DNA of 12,412 bases, from NCBI GenBank assembly GCA_030747575.1, contig JASLKI010000359.1, positions 1-12,412 of the forward strand. The letters run 5' to 3'. The position numbers and the translations under genes were made by a program. The stretch is from Verrucomicrobiota bacterium. GTDB taxonomy: Bacteria > Verrucomicrobiota > Verrucomicrobiia > Limisphaerales > UBA1096. The notes below the pieces were generated by a model. That model was not told the origin of the DNA and did no database searches. It saw only the letters and a list, made by a program, of their open reading frames with translations. Each line of letters begins with the position of its first letter. Position 1 is the first letter of the stretch. Of this stretch, positions 1 through 8,200 are shown piece after piece.

Positions 1-742
1 TTCGGCCGGATCGGGTATGGAAAAAGTGACCGGTTGGTGGAGCAGCCTGGCTGCTGGTGACTTTGATGGCGACGGGGACATTGATCTGGTCGCTGGAAAC
101 ACCGGTCTCAACACGAAATACAAGGCCACTGTTTCCAAGCCGGAGCTGCTTTTCTACGGGGATTTTGACGGGACCGGCACGCAGCGAATCCTCGAAGCCA
201 AGTTCGAAGGCGATGTCTGTTTCCCTCATCGTGGTTACAGTTGCTCGAGCCATGCCATGCCAGGTTTGAGGGCCAAGCTTCCAACCTTCCACTCTTTCGC
301 CATCAAATCACTCGAATCCATTTACTCGCAATCCCGGCTGGACAAGGCACGCCGTTACGAGGCGAACACGCTCGCGTCCGGCATCTTTGTGAACGATGGC
401 GGTGGCCGTTTCTCTTTTGTGCAGTTACCCCGCATTGCTCAAGCCTTTCCCGTGAACGGCATCGTCGTTCATGATTTTACCAACGACGACAAACCGGACA
501 TCTACATCGTCGGCAACTCAGGCAGCCCGCAGCGAGAAACCGGCAACATGGACGGGGGAGTCAGTCTGCTTCTAAAGGGCGACGGCTTGGGGGGCTTTCA
601 TCCCGTCTGGCCCAGTGAGTCCGGTCTCGTCGTGCCCGGGGATGCCCGGGGGATTGCACTGACCGACCTTAACGGGGACTCAAAGCTCGATATTGTCGTG
701 ACCGTAAACGATGCGGACCTGAAAGTGTTTCAGGCGAGGTGA
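1..742 (+). CDS. FG-GAP/VCBS repeat protein, C-terminal part (5' truncated by window)
   Basis: The reading frame is open from the first bases of the window and ends at TGA 740-742, so the true start lies upstream; the ATG at 17 is internal. The visible part (about 246 aa) contains FG-GAP/VCBS beta-propeller repeats with Asp-rich calcium-binding loops, such as DFDGDGDID just after the GWWSSLAAG segment, DFDGTGT, DFTNDDKPD and DLNGDSKLD. These repeats form integrin-alpha-like propeller blades in exported proteins. The segment aligns by eye with residues about 837-1073 of the next gene: GWW...DGD.D, then SESG, then G.ARGIALTDLNGD...DIVVT. The two are therefore tandem paralogues. Unlike that neighbour, this protein stops right after the last propeller blade and has no ASPIC/UnbV domain. 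The molecular role is unknown; surface binding or an extracellular matrix role is an inference from the fold. Confidence 0.88.
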   Translation, partial: SAGSGMEKVTGWWSSLAAGDFDGDGDIDLVAGNTGLNTKYKATVSKPELLFYGDFDGTGTQRILEAKFEGDVCFPHRGYSCSSHAMPGLRAKLPTFHSFAIKSLESIYSQSRLDKARRYEANTLASGIFVNDGGGRFSFVQLPRIAQAFPVNGIVVHDFTNDDKPDIYIVGNSGSPQRETGNMDGGVSLLLKGDGLGGFHPVWPSESGLVVPGDARGIALTDLNGDSKLDIVVTVNDADLKVFQAR

Positions 743-744
743 TC

Positions 745-778
745 AGGGCTGTGGGCCCTCCATTCGCTTGGCCAAGCG
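745..778 (+). promoter_or_regulatory. Double hairpin between the two FG-GAP genes
   Basis: Just after the stop of the first FG-GAP gene, AGGGC (745-749) can pair with GCCCT (755-759) around a 5-nt loop. Six bases later comes the perfect palindrome CGCTTGGCCAAGCG (765-778). There is no T-tract, so this is not a classical intrinsic terminator. It could act as a processing, stability or attenuation element between two co-directional genes. The pairing is visible in the sequence; the function is inferred. Confidence 0.3.
765..778. repeat. 14-bp palindrome CGCTTGGCCAAGCG, copy 1 (intergenic)
   Basis: A perfect 14-bp inverted repeat in the 84-bp gap between the two FG-GAP genes. Three identical copies follow at 845, 2308 and 4240. 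Chance expectation for a given 14-mer in 12.4 kb is far below one copy. This is the only copy outside a coding region. Confidence 0.85.
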
Positions 779-826
779 GCGCTTTTGCGTTGGCCTTGGC
801 CCCGGTTTGGGGCTTGATGGGGCGCG

Positions 827-3800
827 ATGACGTTTCCGGAACCACGCTTGGCCAAGCGCGCCGTTGTTGCATTGTGTCTGACCGGTTTCGTCTGCCTGGC
901 GTTGTATCCGCTTGGCATTCCGGCAGCCGACTTGGCTTGGAATAATGGCCGAGGCCACCGGAGCGCTCCGCTTGGCGTTTCGGGAACGCGCTCCGCCGGT
1001 TTTGAACTCCTGCCGCCGGCATTGACCGGCTTGAGTTTCACCAATCGGTTGTTCGGCGAAATGTTTCTCACCAATGCCGTGGCTCACAATGGGGCCGGAG
1101 TCGCCGCCTCCGACGTGGATGGCGACGGCTTGTGCGACCTCTACTTCGCCAATCTGCAGGGAGCAAATCGGCTGTACCGGAATCTCGGCGGCTGGAAGTT
1201 CGCCGACATCACCGATGCGTCTGGGGTCGGTTGTGCCGGGCAACTCTCCACCGGCGCGGTGTTCGCCGATGTTAACGGCGACGGCTACACCGACTTGCTG
1301 GTCAACGGCATTACCGCCGGCACGCGGTTGTTCTTGAACGACGGCCGGGGCAGGTTCGCCGAGCCGGCCGACAACGGCCTGGCACGGGAAAACACAGCCA
1401 TGAGTCTGGCGCTGGGTGACGTGGACGGCGACGGCGACCTCGACCTGTACGTGGCCAATTACATCGACGTGATATACATCGCCGACTCGAGCACGCGGTT
1501 CACGCTGGGGCGGCGGGGCGGCGGGTGGGTGGTCACCCGCGTCAACGGGCAGTCCACGTTCAAGGCGCGGTTGCGCGACAGGTTCCTCGTGACGCCGGAC
1601 GGCATGGTCAAGGAGCTCCCGGAGCGCGATTGTTTTTACCTAAACGATGGCACCGGCAAGTTTCAAAAAATGGTGTTCGAGCAGGGCAGCTTCACCGACG
1701 AGGATGGCCAGCCGTTTGCCGCCCAGCGCGACTGGGGGCTGGCTGTGGCGTTTCGCGATGTCAACGGCGATCTCGCGCCGGACCTGTACGTGTGCAATGA
1801 CTTCAGCAGTCCCGACCGGTTTTGGATTAACGACGGGCACGGCCGGTTCCGGGCGGTGCCGAGGCTGGCCGTTCGCCACACCAGCCGCTCCTCGATGGGC
1901 ATCGACTTCGCTGACATCAACCGCGACGGCCACGACGATTTCCTGGTGCTGGACATGCTCGCTCGGCAGCAGGCGCGGCGGCTTGTGCATCTTGACAAGG
2001 AAGAACCGATCCCGATCGTGGTCGGCAAACTCGACGACCGGCCGCGCTATAACCGTAACACGTTGCTGGTATCACGGGGAGACGGCTCCTGGCTGGAGAC
2101 GGCCAACTACGCCGGGCTCGAGGCGAGCGACTGGTCTTGGGCTGCGGCGTTCATGGATGTGGATCTCGACGGCCTTGAGGATGTCCTCATCACCAATGGG
2201 TTCAGCTTCGATACGATGGACATCGACAGCAAACAGCGGGTCTTGGCGATTCAAAACGCAAGGAAGCTGCCGACCGCCGAGTTGAAGCGGCTGCGTAAAC
2301 ATCGCCCCGCTTGGCCAAGCGCCAACGCCGCCTTTCGCAACGATGGCGGTTTGAAGTTTGCGCCGGCATCGAGCGACTGGGGGTTTGATCACGTGGGCGT
2401 GTCTTACGGGATGGCGCTGGCTGATCTCGACAACGACGGCGACCAGGACGTGGTGGTCAACAACCTGAACCAGGCGGCTGGGCTGTACCGCAACGAGAGC
2501 AGCAAGCCAAGGGTGGCGGTGCGGTTGCGCGGGCGAGGCGGCAACCGGTTTGGCATCGGCGCCCGCATTCGCGTGGCCAACAAGGTAAGTGTCTTGTCTC
2601 AGGAAATAATGGCCGGCGGGCGGTACTTGAGCGGCGACGATCCGCTCCGCGTTTTTGCGATGGCCCCGGGCGAGGCGCACCGACTCGAAGTGCTTTGGCG
2701 CACCGGCGGTCGGTCGGTGCTGGAGGACGTGGAGCCCAACCGGCTGTACGAGATTCACGAGCCGGAGGCCAAGGCTAAGCCAGTCGTAACGCCCGCGCTC
2801 ACGCCGATTTTTGAGGATGTCAGTGAGCGACTCAACCATCGGCACGAGCAGTCGCCGGTCAGCGATTTCGTCAATGAGCCGCTGCTGCCGCGCCGCACCA
2901 GTCAGGCGGGGCCGGGCGTGGCGTGGCTGGACGCCGACCGTGACGGCTGGGAGGACTTGGCCATCGTTGGCGACGGTGGGCTTCATCTTTTCAGCAACAC
3001 AAATGGCCAGTTTCAACAGACAAACAATCCCCAGGTTGAGGTTCCGGACTGCCGGATTGACCTGGATCAGGATGGCGATCTGGATTCGATTGTAAGCGAA
3101 AGCGGCACGCTTCGTTTTTTTGAACACACGCCAAGTGGTCAAACGATCAACCCGATTTGGGGGAAACCGTTTGAAACGATTGACCGTGTGAACGGCTCGG
3201 CCGCGGCCGACCTCGATGGCGACGGTGATGCTGACTTGGCCTTGGCCACCGAGTGGGGGCCGGTGCGTGTGTTCCGGAACGACGATGGCCTGTTCACCGA
3301 GCGCACTGATGCGCTTGGCTTGGCCGACTATCGCGGCTGGTGGAACGGTGTTGCGATGATCGATGCGAACAACGACGGGCGACTCGACATCATCGCCACC
3401 AACTGGGGCCGCAACAGTTTTTACGAGACGCTCCTACGCGAGGATGGCGGTGAGTCGCGCCTGGCCTTGTTCGTCGGCGATGTGGATGGCAACGGAACGA
3501 TCGAGCAACTGGAGGCCGTGCGGGTCGGTGGGAGATGGTTGCCGGTGCGCGACCGTCATGCATTGGAAAAGGGGTTGCCGGATTTGGGGAGCCGTTTTCC
3601 GGTGCACGCCGAAATGGTCAGGGCGGGGATACCGGGCATCGCCGGGCCGGCGTTTGCACGGCTGAAAAAAATGGAGATTAACCATTTGGATACCACGCTC
3701 TTTATCAACCGGGGCGACCGCTTCGAGCCGGTGCCGCTGCCAATGGTGGTTCAACTCTCACCGGCGTTTTCGGTGTGCGTCGGCGACGTCGATGCCGACG

Positions 3801-4324
3801 GAAATGACGATTTGTTTTTCAGCCAGAACTTTTTTGCCGTCCGACCGGAGGATCCTAGGAACGACGCGGGCACCGGGCTGTGGCTGCTTGGCCACGGGGA
3901 CGGGACGTTTCGTGCGCTTAAGCCAAGCGAGTCGGGCGTGCGAGTCGATGGCGAGCAGCGCGGCGCGGCGTTGGCTGACTTCGACCACGACGGGCGGGTG
4001 GATCTGGTTGTCACGCAGAACGCGTCGTTGACTCGGCTGTTTCGCAATCAACTAGATGCCAAGGGCTTGCGGGTGCGATTTGACGGCGCAGGCAGTGGCG
4101 TTGGGGTATGCCTACGGCTTTCTTATAAGGATGGCACTAAGGGACCGGCGCGTGTGGTGCAGGTCGGCTCCGGTTATCGATCCGCCAACGCCACGACGCA
4201 GGTACTCGGGGCGGCGGGGGAAGTGGCAGCTATTGAGGTCGCTTGGCCAAGCGGGAAAAAAAAGAGGGTCCCAATTGAGCCGGGGCAGTCGGAAGTGGTG
4301 GTTACTGAACTGCAGAATCCCTAA
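827..4324 (+). CDS. CRTAC1-like FG-GAP/VCBS protein with two ASPIC/UnbV domains
   Basis: A full-length secreted propeller protein of 1165 aa. The N terminus has basic residues (R7, K10, R11) and a hydrophobic core (about 12-32), consistent with a signal peptide and with the ATG at 827. The first half (about 65-560) carries FG-GAP/VCBS repeats with DxDGDG-type loops (DVDGDGLCD 97-105, DVNGDGYTD, DVDGDGDLD, DLDNDGDQD). An ASPIC/UnbV domain follows at about 562-645 (GARIRV..., LEVLWRTGGRSVLEDVEPNRL). The second half opens with FEDVSERLNHRH (662-673), adds a new set of repeats to about 1073, and ends with a second ASPIC/UnbV domain (about 1078-1165) holding the typical WPSG motif at 1140-1143. 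CRTAC1-family proteins are generally extracellular calcium binders; no enzymatic activity is expected. It is the tandem paralogue of the upstream gene. No Shine-Dalgarno is evident. Three copies of the 14-bp palindrome lie inside it. The ligand is unknown. Confidence 0.93.
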   Translation: MTFPEPRLAKRAVVALCLTGFVCLALYPLGIPAADLAWNNGRGHRSAPLGVSGTRSAGFELLPPALTGLSFTNRLFGEMFLTNAVAHNGAGVAASDVDGDGLCDLYFANLQGANRLYRNLGGWKFADITDASGVGCAGQLSTGAVFADVNGDGYTDLLVNGITAGTRLFLNDGRGRFAEPADNGLARENTAMSLALGDVDGDGDLDLYVANYIDVIYIADSSTRFTLGRRGGGWVVTRVNGQSTFKARLRDRFLVTPDGMVKELPERDCFYLNDGTGKFQKMVFEQGSFTDEDGQPFAAQRDWGLAVAFRDVNGDLAPDLYVCNDFSSPDRFWINDGHGRFRAVPRLAVRHTSRSSMGIDFADINRDGHDDFLVLDMLARQQARRLVHLDKEEPIPIVVGKLDDRPRYNRNTLLVSRGDGSWLETANYAGLEASDWSWAAAFMDVDLDGLEDVLITNGFSFDTMDIDSKQRVLAIQNARKLPTAELKRLRKHRPAWPSANAAFRNDGGLKFAPASSDWGFDHVGVSYGMALADLDNDGDQDVVVNNLNQAAGLYRNESSKPRVAVRLRGRGGNRFGIGARIRVANKVSVLSQEIMAGGRYLSGDDPLRVFAMAPGEAHRLEVLWRTGGRSVLEDVEPNRLYEIHEPEAKAKPVVTPALTPIFEDVSERLNHRHEQSPVSDFVNEPLLPRRTSQAGPGVAWLDADRDGWEDLAIVGDGGLHLFSNTNGQFQQTNNPQVEVPDCRIDLDQDGDLDSIVSESGTLRFFEHTPSGQTINPIWGKPFETIDRVNGSAAADLDGDGDADLALATEWGPVRVFRNDDGLFTERTDALGLADYRGWWNGVAMIDANNDGRLDIIATNWGRNSFYETLLREDGGESRLALFVGDVDGNGTIEQLEAVRVGGRWLPVRDRHALEKGLPDLGSRFPVHAEMVRAGIPGIAGPAFARLKKMEINHLDTTLFINRGDRFEPVPLPMVVQLSPAFSVCVGDVDADGNDDLFFSQNFFAVRPEDPRNDAGTGLWLLGHGDGTFRALKPSESGVRVDGEQRGAALADFDHDGRVDLVVTQNASLTRLFRNQLDAKGLRVRFDGAGSGVGVCLRLSYKDGTKGPARVVQVGSGYRSANATTQVLGAAGEVAAIEVAWPSGKKKRVPIEPGQSEVVVTELQNP
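845..858. repeat. 14-bp palindrome CGCTTGGCCAAGCG, copy 2 (signal-peptide region)
   Basis: Perfect copy inside the 1165-aa FG-GAP gene, starting at codon 7 in frame 1. It is translated as Arg-Leu-Ala-Lys-Arg, the basic n-region of the predicted signal peptide. It lies 80 bp after copy 1. The half-site CGCTTGG recurs at 909 and 969. Confidence 0.85.
2308..2321. repeat. 14-bp palindrome CGCTTGGCCAAGCG, copy 3 (coding AWPSA)
   Basis: Perfect copy at codons 494-499 of the FG-GAP gene. It is read in a different frame from copy 2 and gives Ala-Trp-Pro-Ser-Ala. It sits in what looks like a variable loop just before AAFRNDGG, a segment that typically precedes a propeller blade. Confidence 0.85.
4240..4253. 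repeat. 14-bp palindrome CGCTTGGCCAAGCG, copy 4 (ASPIC WPSG motif)
   Basis: Perfect copy read in the same frame as copy 3, giving Ala-Trp-Pro-Ser-Gly at residues 1139-1143. It coincides with the W-P-x-G motif that is conserved in ASPIC/UnbV domains, so part of this match may come from protein conservation. Confidence 0.8.
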
Positions 4325-5103
4325 GGCTTCGGCTTGGGTGCTTGCGGGGCCGGTGTATTTTTGTCCGTTGATGCTTCAAAGGTTTTTTCTGTGATGAGAC
4401 TGCCATTCAGAAACAAAGCTTCCCTGATCTTGTTGCCGTCCTCGTCCCAGGCGGTCCAGTTGCCGTTCTGTTTCGCTTCCAGATAAGCTCCTAGCTGCTT
4501 GAGTTGGCCGTTTTCATGGTAGGACTTCATTTTGCCATGCGGGTAGCCTTCTTTGTGAAACCACTCGATTGATTTGACCCCGTTGGTGTGCCAGAAGGTT
4601 TGCAAACCATCCGCTTTACCGTTCACAAACGTTCCTTTCTTGTCCGGCTTCCCGTTGGGATACCAGGTTTCCCACAAACCGGAGCGCTTGCCGTTCACGT
4701 AGTCCCCCTTGGTTTCATTTTGGCCGTTGGGATGCCACATCATCCGGCGGCCGTGGGGTACGCCGTTGGTGAACGGCAACTGTAGTTTGATGACTCCGTT
4801 GGTGTGGTGGAGCACCTCGATCCCGGTGAAGAGGTTCGTCGTGTCGCGCCAGTACCACTTACCGTCATTCCGGTTTTGCAGTTCGTCGTCGAGAGCCAGG
4901 GGGACGCCGTTGGTCATACGCCGGTTTTGTGGCGCGTTTTTTTCGGAGTCCCGGTTTTGCAGTTCGTCGTCGAGAGCCAAGGGGACGTCGTTGGTCATAC
5001 GTTGGTCTTGTGGCGCGTTTTTCTCGGAGCAACCGGCGGTGAGCAGGGCCGCGCATGCAAGAGCCGGCACGGCAAAGTGATTCGATAAAAAAGTTATATT
5101 CAT
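4321..5103 (-). CDS. MORN-like (YwqK-type) repeat lipoprotein
   Basis: A 260-aa protein. The N-terminal signal ends in a lipobox-like LLTAGC (C25, with an atypical Thr at -3), so it is probably lipidated and anchored in a membrane. Six MORN-like units of exactly 24 residues follow, marked by HTNG 100, HPNG 124, YPNG 148, HTNG 172, HENG 196 and DEDG 220, each followed by G.W..W-type strands. Such repeats are often annotated as 'YwqK family antitoxin' by homology, but no toxin partner is visible and that role is not supported here. Residues 26-52 and 53-79 form a near-identical tandem duplication. The tail is Pro/Lys-rich (PAPQAPKPKP). The gene converges on the FG-GAP gene and their stop codons overlap within CTAA at 4321-4324. 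Start at ATG 5101-5103; no Shine-Dalgarno is seen. Confidence 0.85.
   Translation of the reverse strand: MNITFLSNHFAVPALACAALLTAGCSEKNAPQDQRMTNDVPLALDDELQNRDSEKNAPQNRRMTNGVPLALDDELQNRNDGKWYWRDTTNLFTGIEVLHHTNGVIKLQLPFTNGVPHGRRMMWHPNGQNETKGDYVNGKRSGLWETWYPNGKPDKKGTFVNGKADGLQTFWHTNGVKSIEWFHKEGYPHGKMKSYHENGQLKQLGAYLEAKQNGNWTAWDEDGNKIREALFLNGSLITEKTFEASTDKNTPAPQAPKPKP
4867..5028 (-). repeat. 81-bp tandem direct duplication inside the lipoprotein gene
   Basis: Two adjacent 81-bp units, 4948-5028 (residues 26-52) and 4867-4947 (residues 53-79), each starting with codons for SEKNAPQ. The length is a multiple of three, so the frame is kept. The copies differ at only a few positions. The internal differences read by eye are all transitions (C/T or G/A), giving D/N, Q/R and D/G changes in the protein. 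Confidence 0.85.
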
Positions 5104-5219
5104 GGTCGAAAAAAAAGGTTGTCGTGGTTCGAAACGGCCAATAGTGTCCCCCTGCCTGGGGTCGTCCGGTCAAAATCCACATCCAGATTATCCGCCAACA
5201 ACTCTATTATTCCAGCATT
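5104..5219. promoter_or_regulatory. Divergent intergenic region with presumed back-to-back promoters
   Basis: A 116-bp gap between the minus-strand lipoprotein gene and the plus-strand 1228-aa gene must hold the promoters of both. A TATTAT hexamer at 5205-5210 is a possible -10 for the plus gene, but it lies only about 10 bases before the ATG and no good -35 is seen, so it is a weak candidate. A small inverted repeat CCCC/GGGG (5149-5152/5158-5161) is present. No Shine-Dalgarno precedes either start. Confidence 0.35.
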
Positions 5220-8200
5220 ATGTTGACTGAAAAACTTAAAACAAAGACAGCAAACTTGCGCATGTTTGCGCTTGCCACACTGATGACCGTCCTATCGTCG
5301 GTGACAGCCCAGACATTATTGGAAGAAAACTTTTCCTCCGGCTTCGAGGAGTGGGCCGTGGTGAACCCGCCGGGATCCTTCAATGGCTCCCCTCGTTGGC
5401 AGGTTGGTCCCGGGGGCGAGACTCTCTTTGAGAATAGCAACGTCCAAGCCCCTGACACGGCCGGGATGTTTATCAACGACGCTAAGACCGGGGAGAATTT
5501 CATCTACAAGGCACTGCTACTAAGCGGGGACGATGACGGCATCGGGCTGGTGTTTGGCTACAAGGATTCGGCGAACTTTTACCGAATCATGTTTGCCTCC
5601 CAACCGGAGCGCAACACATTCCCCGGTGAGGGCTGGTTGCTGGAACACGTGGTGAACGGCAAGGGCGTCCACCTGGCCGGGGACGATTACAGTGAGGATT
5701 GGGAGCCGGAGTTCATGTACATGCAGGGGTATCCGTTTGAAGTGACGATCAAGGCCAATGGGAAGAAACTGACCATTACCGTGGTGGATGATCCCGAGGA
5801 GGACGGAACCGAGTATGAACTGGTCAACAACCTTACAATCCCCGCGAACGCGGACGGCAACGTGGGGCTTGCGAGTTGGGAACAGGCAGGTGGAATTCCC
5901 TCTGGGTCTCACTTTAGTGATATTTCGGTGGACGGGAAGGTAGCTGCGATGCCCAATCCGCTTGAGGGATGGGAAGAAGTGACTCCCGTGAACAGCGAGG
6001 AGAATGACGTTCTGGAGGGAGGGAACGATGGTTACCCGGTGTGGAGCGTTGGCGTGACCAGCGATTCATCGGCTGGGGGCATTTTAGCCGAGTCCAGTAA
6101 CAGCGGTCTGATCGGGATGGAGATCGAGGTGGGGGATGACGAGTTTAACTCCAATATCGACTGGACTGCCGGCATGCTGGTGACTGGAGATGCGAAGTGG
6201 AAGGATTACCGTGTCTCGACCCGACTCCATGCCTTTCCTCACTGCGCGTTCACGGGGTGCTGGGTCAACGCCCACGGCCTGGTCTTTCGCTACAAGGATG
6301 CGCAAAACTTTTATCGGCTTTCCTTTTCGAGCCGGAACCCCGGCGACTCCCTGCCGCGTCAGGGTGTGTCCATCCAGAAGGTTGTCAATGGTGAATGGTC
6401 CGAGGTGTTCTGGGAAAAGGGAGCTGCGTTCTCAGCGAAGAAATTCGTACCCAGCGGCAATGCCGACAAGAGCACCTTTGACCTCTCGCTGACAGTCTCG
6501 GGAAACCAGGTGGAGTTCACCATCATCAGCGACCCGAACGGGGCGGCCAAGGTGTTCAACTACGGCCCCATAGAGGTCACGGGTGTGGATTCCGGGAAGG
6601 TCGGTTTTTTTAGTTACTACCAGCGTTTGCTGGACATCCACCACCTCAAGGTCGAGGAGATCTCCGGCATTCCGCTCGAGACGTTCAGCGAGTTCGGCAA
6701 ACCCAGTCCCGCCGTCGGCCTGAGCAACTTTGAACCTGGGACAAAGGTGGTCGCGACGGTCCCGAGCCCCATCGAGGATCCACCGGGGTACCGACGGAAG
6801 GTGACCGGCTGGAGCGGAACAGGCTCCGCCCCGAAGGGCGGCATCTGGTTTTTACCAGGGAACCCGAGGTTGAGCTTTGTCATCAACAAGGCCTCATCGC
6901 TCACATGGAATTGGAAAACCGAGGTCAAGGTGAACATCAATGCGGATGGCGGCGGGAAGTTCAGCGGTGGAAGTACCAAGTGGTACAAGGAGGGCACCAA
7001 GCTGACCATCAATGCGCTGCCCAGTTCCGGTCACATGTTTGACGGCTGGTACGGGACCGTGAGCAGCAAGAACAGGAAGCTGACAGTTTACACCAACCAG
7101 CCACTAAACCTGACGGCGGTGTTTCGCCCGGACTCGGACCGTGACGGGATGGATGATAACTGGGAGAAGCAATACATCGGTGACCTGGCAGGCAAGGCCG
7201 ACGATGACAGTGACGGTGATGGTGTGAGCAACATCGACGAATATCGCCGCCGCACCAACCCGGGGGCAGCAGAGGTGCTGTTGTACGCGGTGCCCTCCAA
7301 CTGGGAGAACACGAGCGTTTCGAACCCCTTCACCGCCGGCCGCATGACTTTGGCCGATTTTGGTGATGGATTTAAGGGTATCTGGGAGAATAGCGGCACC
7401 TTCGAGGGAGCCTCCGAGGATAATGAAAACACCGACTGGGAGGGGCAGAGGATCATCCTGAAGGATTCGGTCTGGGAGGAGGACTGGAAGGACGGCACCT
7501 ACGAAGCCACGGTTGTGGTCGGGGACTTGAACACAAGCTGTCTTTATTTCCGATATCAGGATGAGGAAAACTGGTACCGAGTTTCACTATCAGGCAACGA
7601 GGCTGGCGGTGCCTGGCCGCAGGTCGGGTTGAGCATACAGAAGAGGGTGAACGGGGTGTATGCCATGATTGAGGAATATGACGACTGGATGACTCCTGAC
7701 CCGGAGGATGACGTACTGAAAATGATCAAGCTAAAGGTTACAGCCAAGGGCAACGCCTTCACGGTGCAGGCCATTCCGTTTGACCCAATCGACCTGAAAG
7801 ACTTTGACGCGGATGGCGCCTCCGAGATTTTGTCGTTTAATGATGATGGCTTGGCATCGGGGCGGGCAGGGGTTGGTTTTGCTCGTCAGGGTGCTGCCGC
7901 CACCGACACGGTCACTGACTATATTCCAGTCGGCTCAGGGGCCTTGTTTAGGGACGTAACGGTCACTATCGGAAACAAGGTCGTGTTTGAGGACGCATGG
8001 GACGGTCATGACAGCCAGACACTCCTCCCTAAGGGATGGACCGATCCCGCCAAGGGTGGGGCAATGGCCGGGGATTGGATATCCAGCGCCCATGGTGGTT
8101 TCTTCCAGATGAAGGACGTGCACACCGCCAGTCCCACCGACAAGAGCATCCTGAAAGCCGATGGCGACGGGGCGCTTTTCATCGGGCCGGCGATTGAAAG

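Noticed and set aside
2072..3142. Minus-strand open frame of 356 codons inside the FG-GAP gene
   Set aside because: It is antisense to strong FG-GAP/ASPIC coding sequence, its protein has no family features, and long shadow frames are expected in GC-rich DNA.
4321..5103. YwqK-type antitoxin of a toxin-antitoxin system
   Set aside because: The gene has a lipoprotein signal and no adjacent small toxin gene; only the MORN-like repeat pattern matches.
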